A stretch of 39,490 bases of DNA from Prochloraceae cyanobacterium PL24a_bin.78 (GCA_028281945.1 JANQIW010000116.1:1-39490); one strand, 5' to 3'. Positions 9,119-18,700 are shown, numbered from the stretch's first letter. Numbers and translations: made by a program. Notes: a model not told the origin generated them from the letters alone.

Positions 9119-10531
9119 TCAATAATCAACTTTAGGTGATTTTTCTGTTTCAGAAGGTGCAAATGATAAGGCAATTACTCCGCCGATAATGGCAAATACT
9201 GCTAAACCAATCAATACTGGCTTTAAACCGAAAATTCCTTCTGCTAATCCTGCTAATGCTAAAGGTAATGACAGGGCAATATTAACGGCATTATTTTGTA
9301 ATCCAAATACTTTACCTCGCATTTCTTCTGGGGTTTCTGCTTGAATAATGGTTTGCATAGGAATTGCAATTAAGGCGGCGAATAACCCTAAACTAAATGT
9401 CATGGTTAATGCCATGGGTAAATTGTGGGTAAAGCTTGCTAAACCTAGTAAGGAGCCTGTAACGCCTATTGATCCTACTAAGCTTAATTTACTATAGGGA
9501 AATGAGTCTCCCCAGTGCCCTAATATTGCTGCGGATATTCCCATTCCTACTCCTGCAGCTGCTAGGAAAAAGCCAAATTGATCGGCTTTTAGGTTTGGCA
9601 TTACTTCTGCTAAACGTACGGCTAATACTGCTAATGCGGCAAATACACAAAATAAAATGATTAATTGTATTAAAGCGTTGCGCACTTGATGATTTTCTCC
9701 TAGATGCACGATTCCTTCTTTGATATCTTCTAAGACATGAGGGGTTTTTCCTTTTCTGGCTTTGAGTTTTTCTTCTGTTTTCAGTAAGAGTAGCAGCAAT
9801 CCTGCTATGGCATAACCTCCTCCTACTATTACTTCATTGCCAAAGGGTAATCCAAATTTTGCGATTAATTCATCGGCTAATTCAAATAATGGCTCTCCTA
9901 TGGCAAAACCAATGATTGTTGCTGCCATCATGGTGGTTGTATACAGGGAGTTTGCGCTTAATAAGTTGCGTCTTTTGACGATTAAAGGAATGGTGGCTTG
10001 TTCTGCTGGTGCAAAAAATTGGGTTAGGGTTGAGACGATAAATGTTACTCCTAATAAGGTCCAAAATCCTACGGGTAATCCTAAAATTATGGTTTTATTC
10101 TCTGATAGCCATAATAGTAATGGTAATGCTAAGATTAATATTCCTCTGACTAAATTTGATATTACTAATACTTCTTTCTTTGACCATCGATCTACGTATA
10201 CGCCTGCTAATGATCCAAATAAAATTGCTGGTATGGTGAAGGCTATCATTATTCCTGATACCCAACCACTAATGGCTTCATTGGCATTTTCAAAGCGACT
10301 AGCTATAATTCCAATGGTTAATACTAAATATATTTTGTCTGCTAGTTGTGAAAATACTTGCCCTATCCACAGGATTAAAAAACTACGATTCTGTAATACT
10401 GCTGCAAATCCTCTCGATTTTGATGGATTTTCTCTATTGAATTCTCTCTTTTTTTCTTCTTTCGTATCTTCTATATCTGGTTCAATTTCTGGTTTTATAC
10501 TTACTTCTTCCATAGATTTAATTTCTTTCAT
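9119..10531 (-). CDS. MFS transporter
   Basis: A polytopic major facilitator superfamily protein of about 470 residues with roughly 12 hydrophobic segments. The N-terminal ~45 residues are charged and cytoplasmic (EIEPDIEDTKEEKKREF). The signature-like loop VYVDRWSKKEVLVISN lies between helices 2 and 3, and ETPEEMRGKVFGLQNNAVNI matches the MFS_3 (enterobactin-exporter-like) group. An efflux role is likely; the substrate is unknown. The frame is open to a TTG at 10546, but ATGs at 10531 (MKEIKSMEE) or 10513 (MEEVSIK) are better starts; none has a clear ribosome site. Confidence 0.8.
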   Translation of the reverse strand: MKEIKSMEEVSIKPEIEPDIEDTKEEKKREFNRENPSKSRGFAAVLQNRSFLILWIGQVFSQLADKIYLVLTIGIIASRFENANEAISGWVSGIMIAFTIPAILFGSLAGVYVDRWSKKEVLVISNLVRGILILALPLLLWLSENKTIILGLPVGFWTLLGVTFIVSTLTQFFAPAEQATIPLIVKRRNLLSANSLYTTTMMAATIIGFAIGEPLFELADELIAKFGLPFGNEVIVGGGYAIAGLLLLLLKTEEKLKARKGKTPHVLEDIKEGIVHLGENHQVRNALIQLIILFCVFAALAVLAVRLAEVMPNLKADQFGFFLAAAGVGMGISAAILGHWGDSFPYSKLSLVGSIGVTGSLLGLASFTHNLPMALTMTFSLGLFAALIAIPMQTIIQAETPEEMRGKVFGLQNNAVNIALSLPLALAGLAEGIFGLKPVLIGLAVFAIIGGVIALSFAPSETEKSPKVDY

Positions 10532-10546
10532 GTTTTGGAAAATCAA

Positions 10547-10879
10547 CTATTTAATACTTCATTAATTGTAACATTTTTCTTTTTGTATTCTGAAATAGTA
10601 TTTTCAATATTTTTTTTATACTATCAAATATAATTTTTACTTTTTTCAGAATCTTTTGATTTTTTCCAGCTTTCTAAAGAGAATTGTTTACTACAATTTA
10701 TTTTTATAACAATTTCTGCTTGTACGATCGCTTTAAATACTATCAATCACTTTACCATGTTTTGCCATCTTAAATATTATTCATTTGATTGTTTTAAGTG
10801 TTGTTTAACTTTAATTTTTCGGCATGATTTTCTTGTTTGTTAACAAAAAAGTTTTTCCATTAAAACTGGTTAAATAATG
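10547..10879. other. 333-bp AT-rich spacer without a gene
   Basis: This lies between the MFS gene start and the recO end, both on the minus strand. It is T-rich on the plus strand and contains one CGATCG. No ORF, tRNA, terminator hairpin or strong promoter could be supported. Confidence 0.6.
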
Positions 10880-11737
10880 TTAAATCATCTTAACTAAATT
10901 AGCAGCGCGAAAGGATTTTCCTAAATGATATTGGGTATAATTTCTTAATAGTTGTTCGATATTTATCCAAGCAGATTCTAAAGATAAATCCATGGATTCT
11001 AAGGGCAATATTTCTGATAAAATTGGTAAAGATTTTCCTCCTAATTGTTGTAATAAACTAAGTTCAACTGCTCCTAATTTATTATTAATAATTAGATTTT
11101 GAGTTGAATTTTGAGTTGAATTTTGAGTTGAATTTTGCTGTTTTTCTAAATCTTTTGAAGTTGAATTGTCAGGTAACAAATTAACAATTCCTCCCCCTCC
11201 AAAACTAAATCCTACTTGCCAATTTGTATCTTGAAAATTAGCTATTATTGCTTTTTCAGTTACACAACATTTATAAACTTGGGGACCGATTCCTGCTAAT
11301 ACTAATAAGTGAAATACTGCCTGAGATAAAAGCGGTAATACACTTTGGGAAGGAGAAAGTAAGTTTAAACGTCTGATATGTTCTTTAAATAACTCATAGA
11401 GTTCAGTTTGTGGTTGGTCTGTTAAAGCTATACATAATACTATTTCTGCTAAATATTGGCTTGTAACTAGTTTATCTAAATTTATTGATAACCCTGAAAA
11501 TGATTCTAAAGTCTCTGCTTGAATAATTTTATCTAGAGATCGACCCTTAGCTATCAATAATTCATTCACCACAAATAACTCACTTCTGCCACGGAGAGTA
11601 GATTTATATTTTCTCGCACCGGGGGCAACTAATTGAATTAAACCCCTTTGAGATGTCAAAACTGTCAAAATTCGATCGCTCTCTCCAAGAGGAATTCCTC
11701 TAAGATTAATTCCCGTAGCCTTATAAGTCTTCGTCAT
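10880..11737 (-). CDS. recO: DNA repair protein RecO
   Basis: RecO loads RecA onto gapped DNA together with RecR. The OB-fold N-terminus is clear ([38 protein letters not shown]), and the helical C-terminal domain ends with [12 protein letters not shown] place the start at the ATG at 11737 (MTKTYKATG), giving 285 residues. The frame is open to 11803, but that extension lies inside deoC and would add an unrelated charged tail. The chosen start overlaps the deoC stop by 17 bases, suggesting translational coupling. A NSTQ tetrapeptide repeat interrupts the C-terminal half. Confidence 0.9.
   Translation of the reverse strand: MTKTYKATGINLRGIPLGESDRILTVLTSQRGLIQLVAPGARKYKSTLRGRSELFVVNELLIAKGRSLDKIIQAETLESFSGLSINLDKLVTSQYLAEIVLCIALTDQPQTELYELFKEHIRRLNLLSPSQSVLPLLSQAVFHLLVLAGIGPQVYKCCVTEKAIIANFQDTNWQVGFSFGGGGIVNLLPDNSTSKDLEKQQNSTQNSTQNSTQNLIINNKLGAVELSLLQQLGGKSLPILSEILPLESMDLSLESAWINIEQLLRNYTQYHLGKSFRAANLVKMI
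11097..11132. repeat. In-frame 12-bp tandem repeat within recO
   Basis: Three perfect copies of TTTTGAGTTGAA encode consecutive NSTQ tetrapeptides on the minus strand, in a likely disordered linker of RecO. A fourth copy is partial. The 12-base unit keeps the frame if the copy number changes. Confidence 0.85.
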
Positions 11738-12476
11738 CACTTGAATAGGTATCCTGTTGTCTTTCTCTTTCTCGTCTTCTTTCTGTTTCCATTTCCCTTT
11801 CATCTCGATCGAAATTTTCTTGCTGACGAATTAAATCCACCCCTCTAGAGGTGCCTAATCTCGTTGCGCCTGCGGCAATTAATTGAAAAGCCCCATCGAT
11901 GGTGCGGATTCCTCCGGAAGCTTCGATGCCAACTCTGCCTTTGGTAATTTCGCTTAAAAATTGGACATCAGCAACGGTTGCGCCTCCAAACCAACCAGTA
12001 TTAGTTTTGAGAAATCTCGCCCCTGCATCCATACAAATTTCGGCTGCTAACCTTTTCTCGGTATTAGTTAAGAGATTTGTTTCTAGAATTGCCTTAACTG
12101 TTTGGTCTGTTTCTTCACAAATTTTCGCTATTTCTTGATATATTTCTTCAGTTTTTCCATCTTTTAACCAACCTAAATTAATCATTATATCCAATTCAGT
12201 TGCGCCATTTTCCACTGCTTCTTGAGCTTCATAGACCTTTACTTCCGATGTAGATGCCCCTGATGGAAAACCAATGACGGTACATAATTCAACTTTTCTG
12301 TTTTGAAGGAATTCTCTTGCTTGTCTGACTACATAAGGATAAACGCAAACAACTGGAAATTTATAGCTATCTGCTTCATAACATCCTTGTTCGATTTCTT
12401 TGTTACCCGCAGCGGGATGGAGAATTCCATGATTTATATAACTTGCTAGATCTAGATTTATATTATTTCTTGCCAT
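11721..12476 (-). CDS. deoC: Deoxyribose-phosphate aldolase-like protein (DeoC), active-site lysine replaced
   Basis: A 251-residue class I aldolase-family TIM barrel; DeoC cleaves 2-deoxyribose 5-phosphate to acetaldehyde and glyceraldehyde 3-phosphate. D97 in [10 protein letters not shown] and the Schiff-base lysine K157 in FLKTNTG are present. The lysine in the motif VG(I/F)KxxGG of characterised enzymes (E. coli K201), which tunes the active-site pKa, is a glutamate here: [13 protein letters not shown]185. After the usual end near VDLIRQQEN the protein has about 30 extra, very charged residues ([16 protein letters not shown]). It overlaps recO by 17 bases. It may be weakly active or repurposed. 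Confidence 0.85.
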   Translation of the reverse strand: MARNNINLDLASYINHGILHPAAGNKEIEQGCYEADSYKFPVVCVYPYVVRQAREFLQNRKVELCTVIGFPSGASTSEVKVYEAQEAVENGATELDIMINLGWLKDGKTEEIYQEIAKICEETDQTVKAILETNLLTNTEKRLAAEICMDAGARFLKTNTGWFGGATVADVQFLSEITKGRVGIEASGGIRTIDGAFQLIAAGATRLGTSRGVDLIRQQENFDRDEREMETERRRERERQQDTYSSDDEDL

Positions 12477-12597
12477 ATTTCATTCTTTTTTAATTTGTTT
12501 AAAATTGATGATTGTTAATGGAAATCAACAAGTTTATTGCCATCTATTGTCTCAGATTTCCAGTCAAAAATAAATTTTCTCGTGTTAATAATTATGT

Positions 12598-12605
12598 GGT
12601 ATAAT
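12598..12605 (+). promoter_or_regulatory. Extended -10 promoter for the solute-binding protein gene
   Basis: A perfect TATAAT at 12600-12605 is preceded by TGG at 12597-12599, fitting the TGn extended -10 pattern. No good -35 hexamer lies 17 bases upstream. The expected transcript would start near 12612, about 50 bases before the TTG start at 12661. Confidence 0.45.
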
Positions 12606-12660
12606 ATAGATAATAACTCAAAATTCTTCAATAAATTAATCTTAATTATCTAAAGCGATT

Positions 12661-13950
12661 TTGTACATCCTCTATTACTTTAAAAATTACCTAAAAAAAA
12701 TTCCTCGTTTCTTACTAATTGCCATCACCACTGTAATAGTCGTGTTGGGATTGAGTCTGCCAGGATTAACTCAAAAACCAGTAACTGTAAGTGTCTTAAT
12801 TCAAGCACTCGAAAGCACTCAATGGCAACCTATAATAGATGAATTTCACAAGGAAAATCCTAATATTCGCATTCAAACTATTGAAGGACCAAATGAAACC
12901 GATCTCATTGAAGATTTATATACCTCATCATTTCTTTTAGGTAACTCTCCTTACGATTTAGCATTCATGGATATAGTCTGGGTGCCTAAATTTGCCGCAG
13001 CAGGTTGGTTAGTGGATCTTTCTGATAGAATGGGGGATCTAGAATTATCACAATTTGTAGAAGGTGATGTCAATGGTGGACGTTACCAAGGTAAATTATA
13101 TCGTATTCCGTTTCGTTCTGATATTGGGATGCTTTATTATCGCGCTGATTTATTAGAAGCTTCCAATCTTTCACCTCCTGAGACTTTTGATGATTTAATC
13201 CAGATTTCCCAAAATTTGCAGCAACAAGGGGTAATTGACTGGGGTTATGTGTGGCAAGGAAAACAATATGAAGGGCTTTCTGCCATGTTTGTGGAAATTC
13301 TTAGTGGTTTTGGTGCTTTTTGGATTGATGAGGATACTTTAGAAGTTGGGCTTGACAAACCAGAAGCTATCGAGGCAGTGAAATTTTTACGCAGCACTAT
13401 TGAAAAGGGGGTTTCTCCTAGTGGGGTTACTACCTATGCCGAAGAAGATACCCGTCGTTTATTTCAAAATGGTAAGGCTGTTTTTTTGAGAAATTGGCCT
13501 TATGTTTATGCTTTGAGTTTACAAGATGATTCTCCTCTCAAGGGTAAGTTGGGCATTAAACCCATGGTTTCTAATCCTATGGGTACCAGTGGTGCTTGTC
13601 AAGGTGGATGGGGATTTGGCATTGCTAAAAGTAGCAAGCATAAAGAGGCTGCATGGAAGGTGATTCAATTCTTTAGTAGGGAAGATATCCAGAAAGAGTT
13701 CATTCTTAGAAATGGTTATGTTCCTAGTAGAAAGTCTCTTTTTAATGATCCTGATATTGTTGCTAAGTATGATTATTATCCAGATTTACTCAAGGTTGTG
13801 AATAATTCTGTTTTACGTCCTCCTATTGCTCAATATTCTCAGGCTACTGATATTTTACAACGTCATCTAAGTGCTGCTCTCACTAATAGAAAGTCTCCTG
13901 AGGCTGCTATGAAGGATGCTGCTAATGAAACGAGAAGATTGTTAAGGTAA
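12661..13950 (+). CDS. ABC transporter sugar-binding protein (family 1)
   Basis: A 429-residue extracellular solute-binding protein. The hydrophobic N-terminus (LLIAITTVIVVLGLSLPG) is a signal peptide or anchor; I see no lipobox cysteine. The mature part has typical family features such as YDLAFMDIVWVPKFAAAGWL, RIPFRSDIGMLYYRADLLE and GGWGFGIAKSSKHKEAAWKV. It resembles the maltose/trehalose/glucosylglycerol-binding group, but the ligand cannot be assigned. No in-frame ATG precedes the signal peptide, so TTG at 12661 is the likely start. No permease or ATPase genes flank it; it must use components encoded elsewhere. Confidence 0.82.
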   Translation: MYILYYFKNYLKKIPRFLLIAITTVIVVLGLSLPGLTQKPVTVSVLIQALESTQWQPIIDEFHKENPNIRIQTIEGPNETDLIEDLYTSSFLLGNSPYDLAFMDIVWVPKFAAAGWLVDLSDRMGDLELSQFVEGDVNGGRYQGKLYRIPFRSDIGMLYYRADLLEASNLSPPETFDDLIQISQNLQQQGVIDWGYVWQGKQYEGLSAMFVEILSGFGAFWIDEDTLEVGLDKPEAIEAVKFLRSTIEKGVSPSGVTTYAEEDTRRLFQNGKAVFLRNWPYVYALSLQDDSPLKGKLGIKPMVSNPMGTSGACQGGWGFGIAKSSKHKEAAWKVIQFFSREDIQKEFILRNGYVPSRKSLFNDPDIVAKYDYYPDLLKVVNNSVLRPPIAQYSQATDILQRHLSAALTNRKSPEAAMKDAANETRRLLR

Positions 13951-13981
13951 AAAGTAACTTAGAAAATTTAGATAACTATCT

Positions 13982-14098
13982 CTACATTCTATCTAGGAAG
14001 GTATTTATCATTATTAAAGAAAAACGATGTAAGTTAACTGTAAGGGTAGTTTTACCAACACCATCTTTCATATTTACAATTAAATTTAATGATTCCAT
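13982..14098 (-). pseudogene. ParA/MinD-type ATPase fragment (Walker A remnant)
   Basis: On the minus strand a 38-codon ORF starts at the ATG at 14098 and reads MESLNLIVNMKDGVGKTT, then LTVNL, before unrelated sequence and a TAG. The first 23 residues match the start of ParA-family ATPases, including the deviant Walker A (K11, G13, G15, K16, T17, T18; the usual KGG reads KDG). Everything downstream of the first helix is missing. It lies between the solute-binding gene and pfkA, convergent to the former. I interpret it as the relic of a ParA gene, though a short expressed peptide cannot be excluded. Confidence 0.65.
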
Positions 14099-14106
14099 GA
14101 ATTGAA

Positions 14107-15270
14107 TTAATCACCTAATAAAATTCCGATAGATCTAGCAGTTTCTACCATAAATCCATTAGGATCTACAGGTGAAGGACAACCATCTTGCTGATGACAC
14201 CATTTGATTAAAGGAATGACATTTTCTAATGATTTACTATTCACTGCACCGTTTTCCCAAATCACTAATCTGTTATATTGTCCTTGTTCAATTAAATTAA
14301 CCGCTTTAATTCCGAAAACTGTAGCTAAAATTCGATCGAAAGATGAAGGAATACCACAACGCTGTAAATGTCCTAAAGTAGTTGCGCGAGTTTCTACAGC
14401 ATCCAAGGTATTAAATTTTTCTTCAGAGTGAGGAAGTTTTTGAGAATATTCTTGAATTAAATCTGCCAATCTCTCAGCGATGTATTTTTCCTTTTCCCCC
14501 ATCATATTTTTAACTCCTTCTGCTATAGCAATGAGTGCAAAATTACGTCCTTTGCGTTGTAAATCACTAATTTGAGTACAAATTTTCTTAATTAAGTTTT
14601 CACTCAGCCGTGGGGTAATTTCTGGGATTAAAATACAATCGGCACCACCGGCGATACCTGCATGAAGTGCTAAATGGCCCGCATCTCTTCCCATCACTTC
14701 CACTACGATTACCCTTTCGTGACTGGCAGCGGTGAAAGTAAGATCATATAAAGCTTGAGTAACAGTATTCCTTGCGGTATCAAAGCCCACAGAACGTTCC
14801 GTCATAGCGACATCATTATCGATGGTTTTAGGAATCATCACCAAATTCCATTTGCCCATTTTAGCTAAGTCGTAGATAATATCCATGCTGCCATCACCAC
14901 CAATGGCAATCAAGGCATCTAGTTGTAGTTGCTTGTAACCCTCAATAATATCCTGAGTTATTCCAGGTAAATCCAGATTCCTCTTTTTAAAGGATCCCAA
15001 AATACTACCACTAAGAAATTGTAAAATATCTAACCCTTGAATTCCTCCCTGAATATCATAACCTCGATCGGATAAAAGGTATTCTTCTGGTTTTGATATC
15101 CCTTTTACTAGACGAACAAAGCCATCAGTGCCATAGGGAATTCCATATACTAACCATCCTTTTTTAGTAGCACATTTTACTACGGCTCTTATTATAGCAT
15201 TAAGTCCGGGACAATCACCACCACTGGTAAGAATGCCAATCCTTTTTTGATTATCCATCATTGTATCCAT
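14107..15270 (-). CDS. pfkA: 6-phosphofructokinase
   Basis: A 387-residue PfkA-superfamily enzyme phosphorylating fructose 6-phosphate in glycolysis. Motifs: [20 protein letters not shown] at the N-terminus, [11 protein letters not shown] (the glycine of GGDGS is the ATP-type residue), [13 protein letters not shown] (catalytic aspartate in TIDND, but lysine where E. coli PfkA has glycine), and [15 protein letters not shown]. The GGDGS/PKTIDND combination is a mixed signature between ATP- and PPi-dependent groups, known in ATP-dependent members. ATGs at 15258 (MDNQKR) and 15261 are alternative starts. It is monocistronic by spacing. Confidence 0.9.
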   Translation of the reverse strand: MDTMMDNQKRIGILTSGGDCPGLNAIIRAVVKCATKKGWLVYGIPYGTDGFVRLVKGISKPEEYLLSDRGYDIQGGIQGLDILQFLSGSILGSFKKRNLDLPGITQDIIEGYKQLQLDALIAIGGDGSMDIIYDLAKMGKWNLVMIPKTIDNDVAMTERSVGFDTARNTVTQALYDLTFTAASHERVIVVEVMGRDAGHLALHAGIAGGADCILIPEITPRLSENLIKKICTQISDLQRKGRNFALIAIAEGVKNMMGEKEKYIAERLADLIQEYSQKLPHSEEKFNTLDAVETRATTLGHLQRCGIPSSFDRILATVFGIKAVNLIEQGQYNRLVIWENGAVNSKSLENVIPLIKWCHQQDGCPSPVDPNGFMVETARSIGILLGD

Positions 15271-15388
15271 AATTACAATTAAGCGTCTTAGTTTGAATAG
15301 ATTGCCATTTTATCAAACCTTGATTTTTCTTAAATTGTTGGAAAAATTATCTTTTTTTAATAAATCTGGCTAATTGACAACCCATTTC

Positions 15389-15402
15389 TGACAATTGACA
15401 AT
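15389..15402. repeat. Short TGACAAT tandem repeat
   Basis: Two adjacent copies of TGACAAT (15389-15402), with a related TAATTGACAA at 15371, lie between the typA stop and the pfkA start. It resembles the TGACAATTGACAATTGACAA-type heptamer repeats frequent in cyanobacterial spacers, but only two units are present. Confidence 0.5.
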
Positions 15403-15433
15403 TAACCAGCAAGTTAACTTTAAGGATAAAATA

Positions 15434-17227
15434 TTAGCGTTTGGCTAATTTCTTAGTTTTAATTTTACGTAAACGAATTGATTCTGGAGTGATTTCCACT
15501 AATTCATCAGGACCGATATATTCTAATGCTCTTTCTAAACTCATATCTATAGGTGCCTGCAATTGCACTAATTCATCTCCAGTTGCCGATCGATGGTTAG
15601 TAAGTTGCTTAGTTTTGCAAACATTCAATTCTAAATCTTGAGGGCGATTATTTTCACCGATAATCATGCCTTTATAGACTTTAGTACCTGGTTCAATAAA
15701 GAATGATCCACGATCTTCAGCATTTTTCAGAGCATAGAAAGTAGCAACACCTTCTTCAAAGGAAATCATAACACCATTGTTGCGAGTTTCCAATTCACCT
15801 ACGAGAGGACGATATTCACTAAAACTATGATTCATAATTCCTTCCCCACGAGTAATCCGGATAAAATCACCTCTAAATCCGATTAAACCTCGTGCAGGAA
15901 TAGTAAATTCCAGTTGAGTGCGTCCATTAATGCCAGTTTGCATATCCTTCATTTCCCCTTTACGCTGCCCTAATCGCTCAATACAAGAGCCTACAGCTTC
16001 TTCCGGAACGTCTAATACTAGGTATTCATATGGTTCGCAGGGTTGACCATTAATTTCGCGGAAAATTACTTGAGGTTGGGATACTTGGAATTCGTATCCT
16101 TCCCGACGCATAGTTTCAATCAAGATACCTAAATGTAATTCTCCACGTCCAGAAACAGCAAATTTGTCAGCTGAATCAGTTTCATCTACCCGTAGAGCTA
16201 CATTAGTTTCTAATTCTTTCATCAAACGGTCTCTTATCTGACGAGAAGTTACAAATTTACCTTCTTGTCCAGCAAAAGGAGAATCATTCACAGAAAAAGT
16301 CATTTGTAAAGTAGGTTCATCTACCTTAATCAAAGGTAAAGCTTGTGGCTCATCAGGACAAGTAATAGTCTCACCGATATTAGCATCACCAAATCCAGCC
16401 ACAGCTACGATATAACCGGCACTAGCTTCTTCAAGTTCTACTCTTTGAAGCCCTTCAAATCCCATTAATTTGGTAATTTTGGTTTTATTAATGCTACCAT
16501 CTTCTTTAACGATGGCTGCTTGTTGGCCTGCTCTAATCACGCCATTATGGATTCTACCGATAACAATTCTGCCTAAATAATCGGAATAATCTAGAGTAGT
16601 TACCTGTAATTGTAAAGCTTTTTCAGGATCACCTACTGGTGGGGGCACATGACCTAAAATTGCTTCAAATAGGGGACGCATATCCACCCCTTCATCTTCT
16701 AATTCATTTTTAGCAAAGCCACTTAAACCTGATGCAAAGAGGGTTGTAAAGTCACATTGATCATCATCGGCTCCTAATTCCACAAAAAGATCGAACACTT
16801 TATCAACAGCCAAATCAGGATCACAATTAGGACGATCGATTTTATTGACAACGAGGATGGGGCGCAAACCTTTTTCTAAAGCCTTTTTCAGTACGAAACG
16901 AGTTTGAGGCATTGGGCCTTCATTAGCATCGACAATGAGGATACAACCATCAACCATCCCTAACACTCGCTCCACTTCTCCACCAAAGTCTGCGTGGCCT
17001 GGAGTATCGACAATATTAATTAGAGTATCTTTGTATCGAACCGCTGTATTTTTTGATAGTATAGTAATACCACGCTCCCGCTCTAGATCATTGGAATCCA
17101 TCACACAAACGGGAACCTCTTCCCCTTCACGGAAGATCCCGGATTGTTTGAGGAGAGCATCTACGAGAGTGGTTTTGCCGTGATCGACGTGGGCAATAAT
17201 AGCAACATTGCGAATGGGAAGAGACAT
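15434..17227 (-). CDS. typA: Translational GTPase TypA/BipA
   Basis: A 597-residue ribosome-binding GTPase related to EF-G and LepA, involved in stress- and cold-related ribosome function. The G domain shows [10 protein letters not shown] (Walker A), RERGITI (G2), DTPGHADF (G3) and NKIDR (G4). Domain II, EF-G-like domains III and V ([20 protein letters not shown], then the [18 protein letters not shown] region) and the BipA-specific C-terminus follow. The length is typical. It is preceded by a well-formed sigma-70 promoter, with about 40 bases of leader, and appears to be a single-gene transcript. Confidence 0.95.
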   Translation of the reverse strand: MSLPIRNVAIIAHVDHGKTTLVDALLKQSGIFREGEEVPVCVMDSNDLERERGITILSKNTAVRYKDTLINIVDTPGHADFGGEVERVLGMVDGCILIVDANEGPMPQTRFVLKKALEKGLRPILVVNKIDRPNCDPDLAVDKVFDLFVELGADDDQCDFTTLFASGLSGFAKNELEDEGVDMRPLFEAILGHVPPPVGDPEKALQLQVTTLDYSDYLGRIVIGRIHNGVIRAGQQAAIVKEDGSINKTKITKLMGFEGLQRVELEEASAGYIVAVAGFGDANIGETITCPDEPQALPLIKVDEPTLQMTFSVNDSPFAGQEGKFVTSRQIRDRLMKELETNVALRVDETDSADKFAVSGRGELHLGILIETMRREGYEFQVSQPQVIFREINGQPCEPYEYLVLDVPEEAVGSCIERLGQRKGEMKDMQTGINGRTQLEFTIPARGLIGFRGDFIRITRGEGIMNHSFSEYRPLVGELETRNNGVMISFEEGVATFYALKNAEDRGSFFIEPGTKVYKGMIIGENNRPQDLELNVCKTKQLTNHRSATGDELVQLQAPIDMSLERALEYIGPDELVEITPESIRLRKIKTKKLAKR

Positions 17228-17272
17228 AGGATTTTCTATTACCTCTAATAATTTTTCTAAAGATTTATTAAT

Positions 17273-17301
17273 ATTATACCTTATAGTGAGATTTTTGTTA
17301 A
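17273..17301 (-). promoter_or_regulatory. Sigma-70 promoter of typA
   Basis: Read on the minus strand, TTAACA (plus 17296-17301) is separated by exactly 17 bases from TATAAT (plus 17273-17278). The -35 matches the consensus at five of six positions and the -10 at all six. Transcription would begin near 17266, some 40 bases upstream of the ATG. Confidence 0.7.
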
Positions 17302-17550
17302 TAGCTTTGATGATTTTATCCAGGTTTTATTTTTTGAGTTTGTTTGTCATGTTTTACTGACTTTTAATGATTGTATTGATCTAGGTTTGAATTTCTTCTG
17401 ATTTTTAATCTTGTTTTTTTGTTGTTTAATAACTAATAATAAATTGCAATAAGTAGAGATTTATCAAGGTAAAATATAAAGATAATAATTAAGATAATAA
17501 TTTAAGATTAACTTGATTTAGTTGTTTCTCAGAAGTTAATAACAATCAAA
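17302..17550. other. AT-rich divergent spacer with a 12-bp tandem repeat
   Basis: Between the typA promoter and the first Uma2 gene there is no ORF. AAGATAATAATT occurs twice in tandem at 17479-17502, about 50 bases before the Uma2 start. A TTGCAA at 17454 with TAAAGA 17 bases on is a weak possible promoter. Nothing else is recognised. Confidence 0.5.
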
Positions 17551-18114
17551 ATGACAATAGCAAAAGAAAAGAAAATTTGGACAAGTAAAGATTTAGAATT
17601 ATTACCCGAAGACGATTGTCGTTATGAAATCATCAAGGGAGAATTATTTGTGACAAGATTACCCCATTGGCAACATCAAGATATTATTTCTAATATTTGT
17701 ACCGATTTAAAAATTTGGTCAAGAAAAACAGGATTAGGAGATACTGCTGCTGGTGTAGGATTAATTTTTAGCGAAACAGATGATGTAATTCCAGATTTAG
17801 TGTGGATAAGTAAAGAGAAATTAGAAGCAATAATTGATGAAAAAGGCCATTTACAAGGTGCTCCAGAATTAGTAGTAGAAGTATTAAGTAAAGGCAGAGA
17901 AAATCAACAACGCGATCGAGAAAATAAATTAGAACTTTATTCAAGTCAAGGAGTATTAGAGTATTGGATTGTAGATCGATTTTCAGAGAAAATAGAGATT
18001 TATCAACGGGAAAAAGAAGAATTAAAACTAACAAAAATATTAGAAAAAAAAGATACTTTAACCTTCCAACTTTTACCGGAATTTAGTTGTAAAATAGAAG
18101 ATTTATTAACTTAA
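17551..18114 (+). CDS. Uma2 family endonuclease, tandem copy A
   Basis: A 187-residue Uma2/DUF820 protein with a complete set of family residues: PDLVWISKEKL (D82), PELVVEVLSKG (E110), the lysine K126 in RENKLELY and GVLEYWIVD near 134-142. It is the first of two almost identical adjacent genes with start codons 586 bases apart. Residues 1-36 and 79-144 are identical in both copies, whereas 44-69 differ strongly. Uma2 proteins are very numerous in cyanobacteria and their biological substrate is unknown. The ATG has no strong ribosome site. Confidence 0.88.
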   Translation: MTIAKEKKIWTSKDLELLPEDDCRYEIIKGELFVTRLPHWQHQDIISNICTDLKIWSRKTGLGDTAAGVGLIFSETDDVIPDLVWISKEKLEAIIDEKGHLQGAPELVVEVLSKGRENQQRDRENKLELYSSQGVLEYWIVDRFSEKIEIYQREKEELKLTKILEKKDTLTFQLLPEFSCKIEDLLT

Positions 18115-18136
18115 AAATATTAATCAAGAAAATAAA

Positions 18137-18700
18137 ATGACAATAGCAAAAGAAAAGAAAATTTGGACAAGTAAAGACTTAGAATTATTACCCGAAGACG
18201 ATTGTCGTTATGAAATCATCAAGGGAGAATTATTTGTGACAAGATCACCTCATTGGCAACATCAAAAGATTATTTCTAGGCTTTATGTTAAGTTAGAAAA
18301 TTGGTCAGAAAAAACAGGTTTAGGTGAAGCAGCTATCGGTATTGGACTAATTTTTAGCGAAACAGATAATGTAATTCCAGATTTAGTATGGATAAGCAAA
18401 GAGAAATTAGAAGCAATAATTGATGAAAAAGGCCATTTACAAGGTGCTCCAGAATTGGTAGTAGAAGTATTAAGTAAAGGCAGAGAAAATCAACAACGCG
18501 ATCGAGAAAATAAATTAGAACTTTATTCAAGTCAAGGAGTATTAGAATACTGGATTGTGGATCGATTTTTAGAACAAATAGAGATTTATCAAAGGGAAAA
18601 AGAAGAATTAAAACTAGCAAAAACTTTATTGAAAAAAGACAATTTAACCTCCCAACTTTTACCAGGATTTAGTTGTCAAGTAGAAAATATTTTAACTTAG
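18137..18700 (+). CDS. Uma2 family endonuclease, tandem copy B
   Basis: A 187-residue paralogue of the gene immediately upstream, 22 bases away and probably on the same transcript. The conserved PD, E and K residues of the family are intact. It differs from copy A mainly in residues 44-69 (for example SRLYVKLENW against SNICTDLKIW) and at the C-terminus (SCQVENILT against SCKIEDLLT). The flanking blocks are nearly identical at DNA level, which suggests recent duplication or repeated gene conversion. The tadA gene follows 27 bases downstream. Confidence 0.88.
   Translation: MTIAKEKKIWTSKDLELLPEDDCRYEIIKGELFVTRSPHWQHQKIISRLYVKLENWSEKTGLGEAAIGIGLIFSETDNVIPDLVWISKEKLEAIIDEKGHLQGAPELVVEVLSKGRENQQRDRENKLELYSSQGVLEYWIVDRFLEQIEIYQREKEELKLAKTLLKKDNLTSQLLPGFSCQVENILT

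Noticed and set aside
9837..10565. 242-codon plus-strand ORF antisense to the MFS transporter
   Set aside because: It mirrors the MFS reading frame, its translation has no recognisable domain, and the MFS protein on the other strand is clearly real.
11738..11803. Longer recO start
   Set aside because: It would translate the deoC tail in another frame and add a charged extension absent from RecO; the MTKTYKATG start is canonical.
17768..18620. Two leucine-rich minus-strand ORFs of 88 codons within the Uma2 pair
   Set aside because: They resemble each other only because the Uma2 genes are duplicated; they are antisense shadows.
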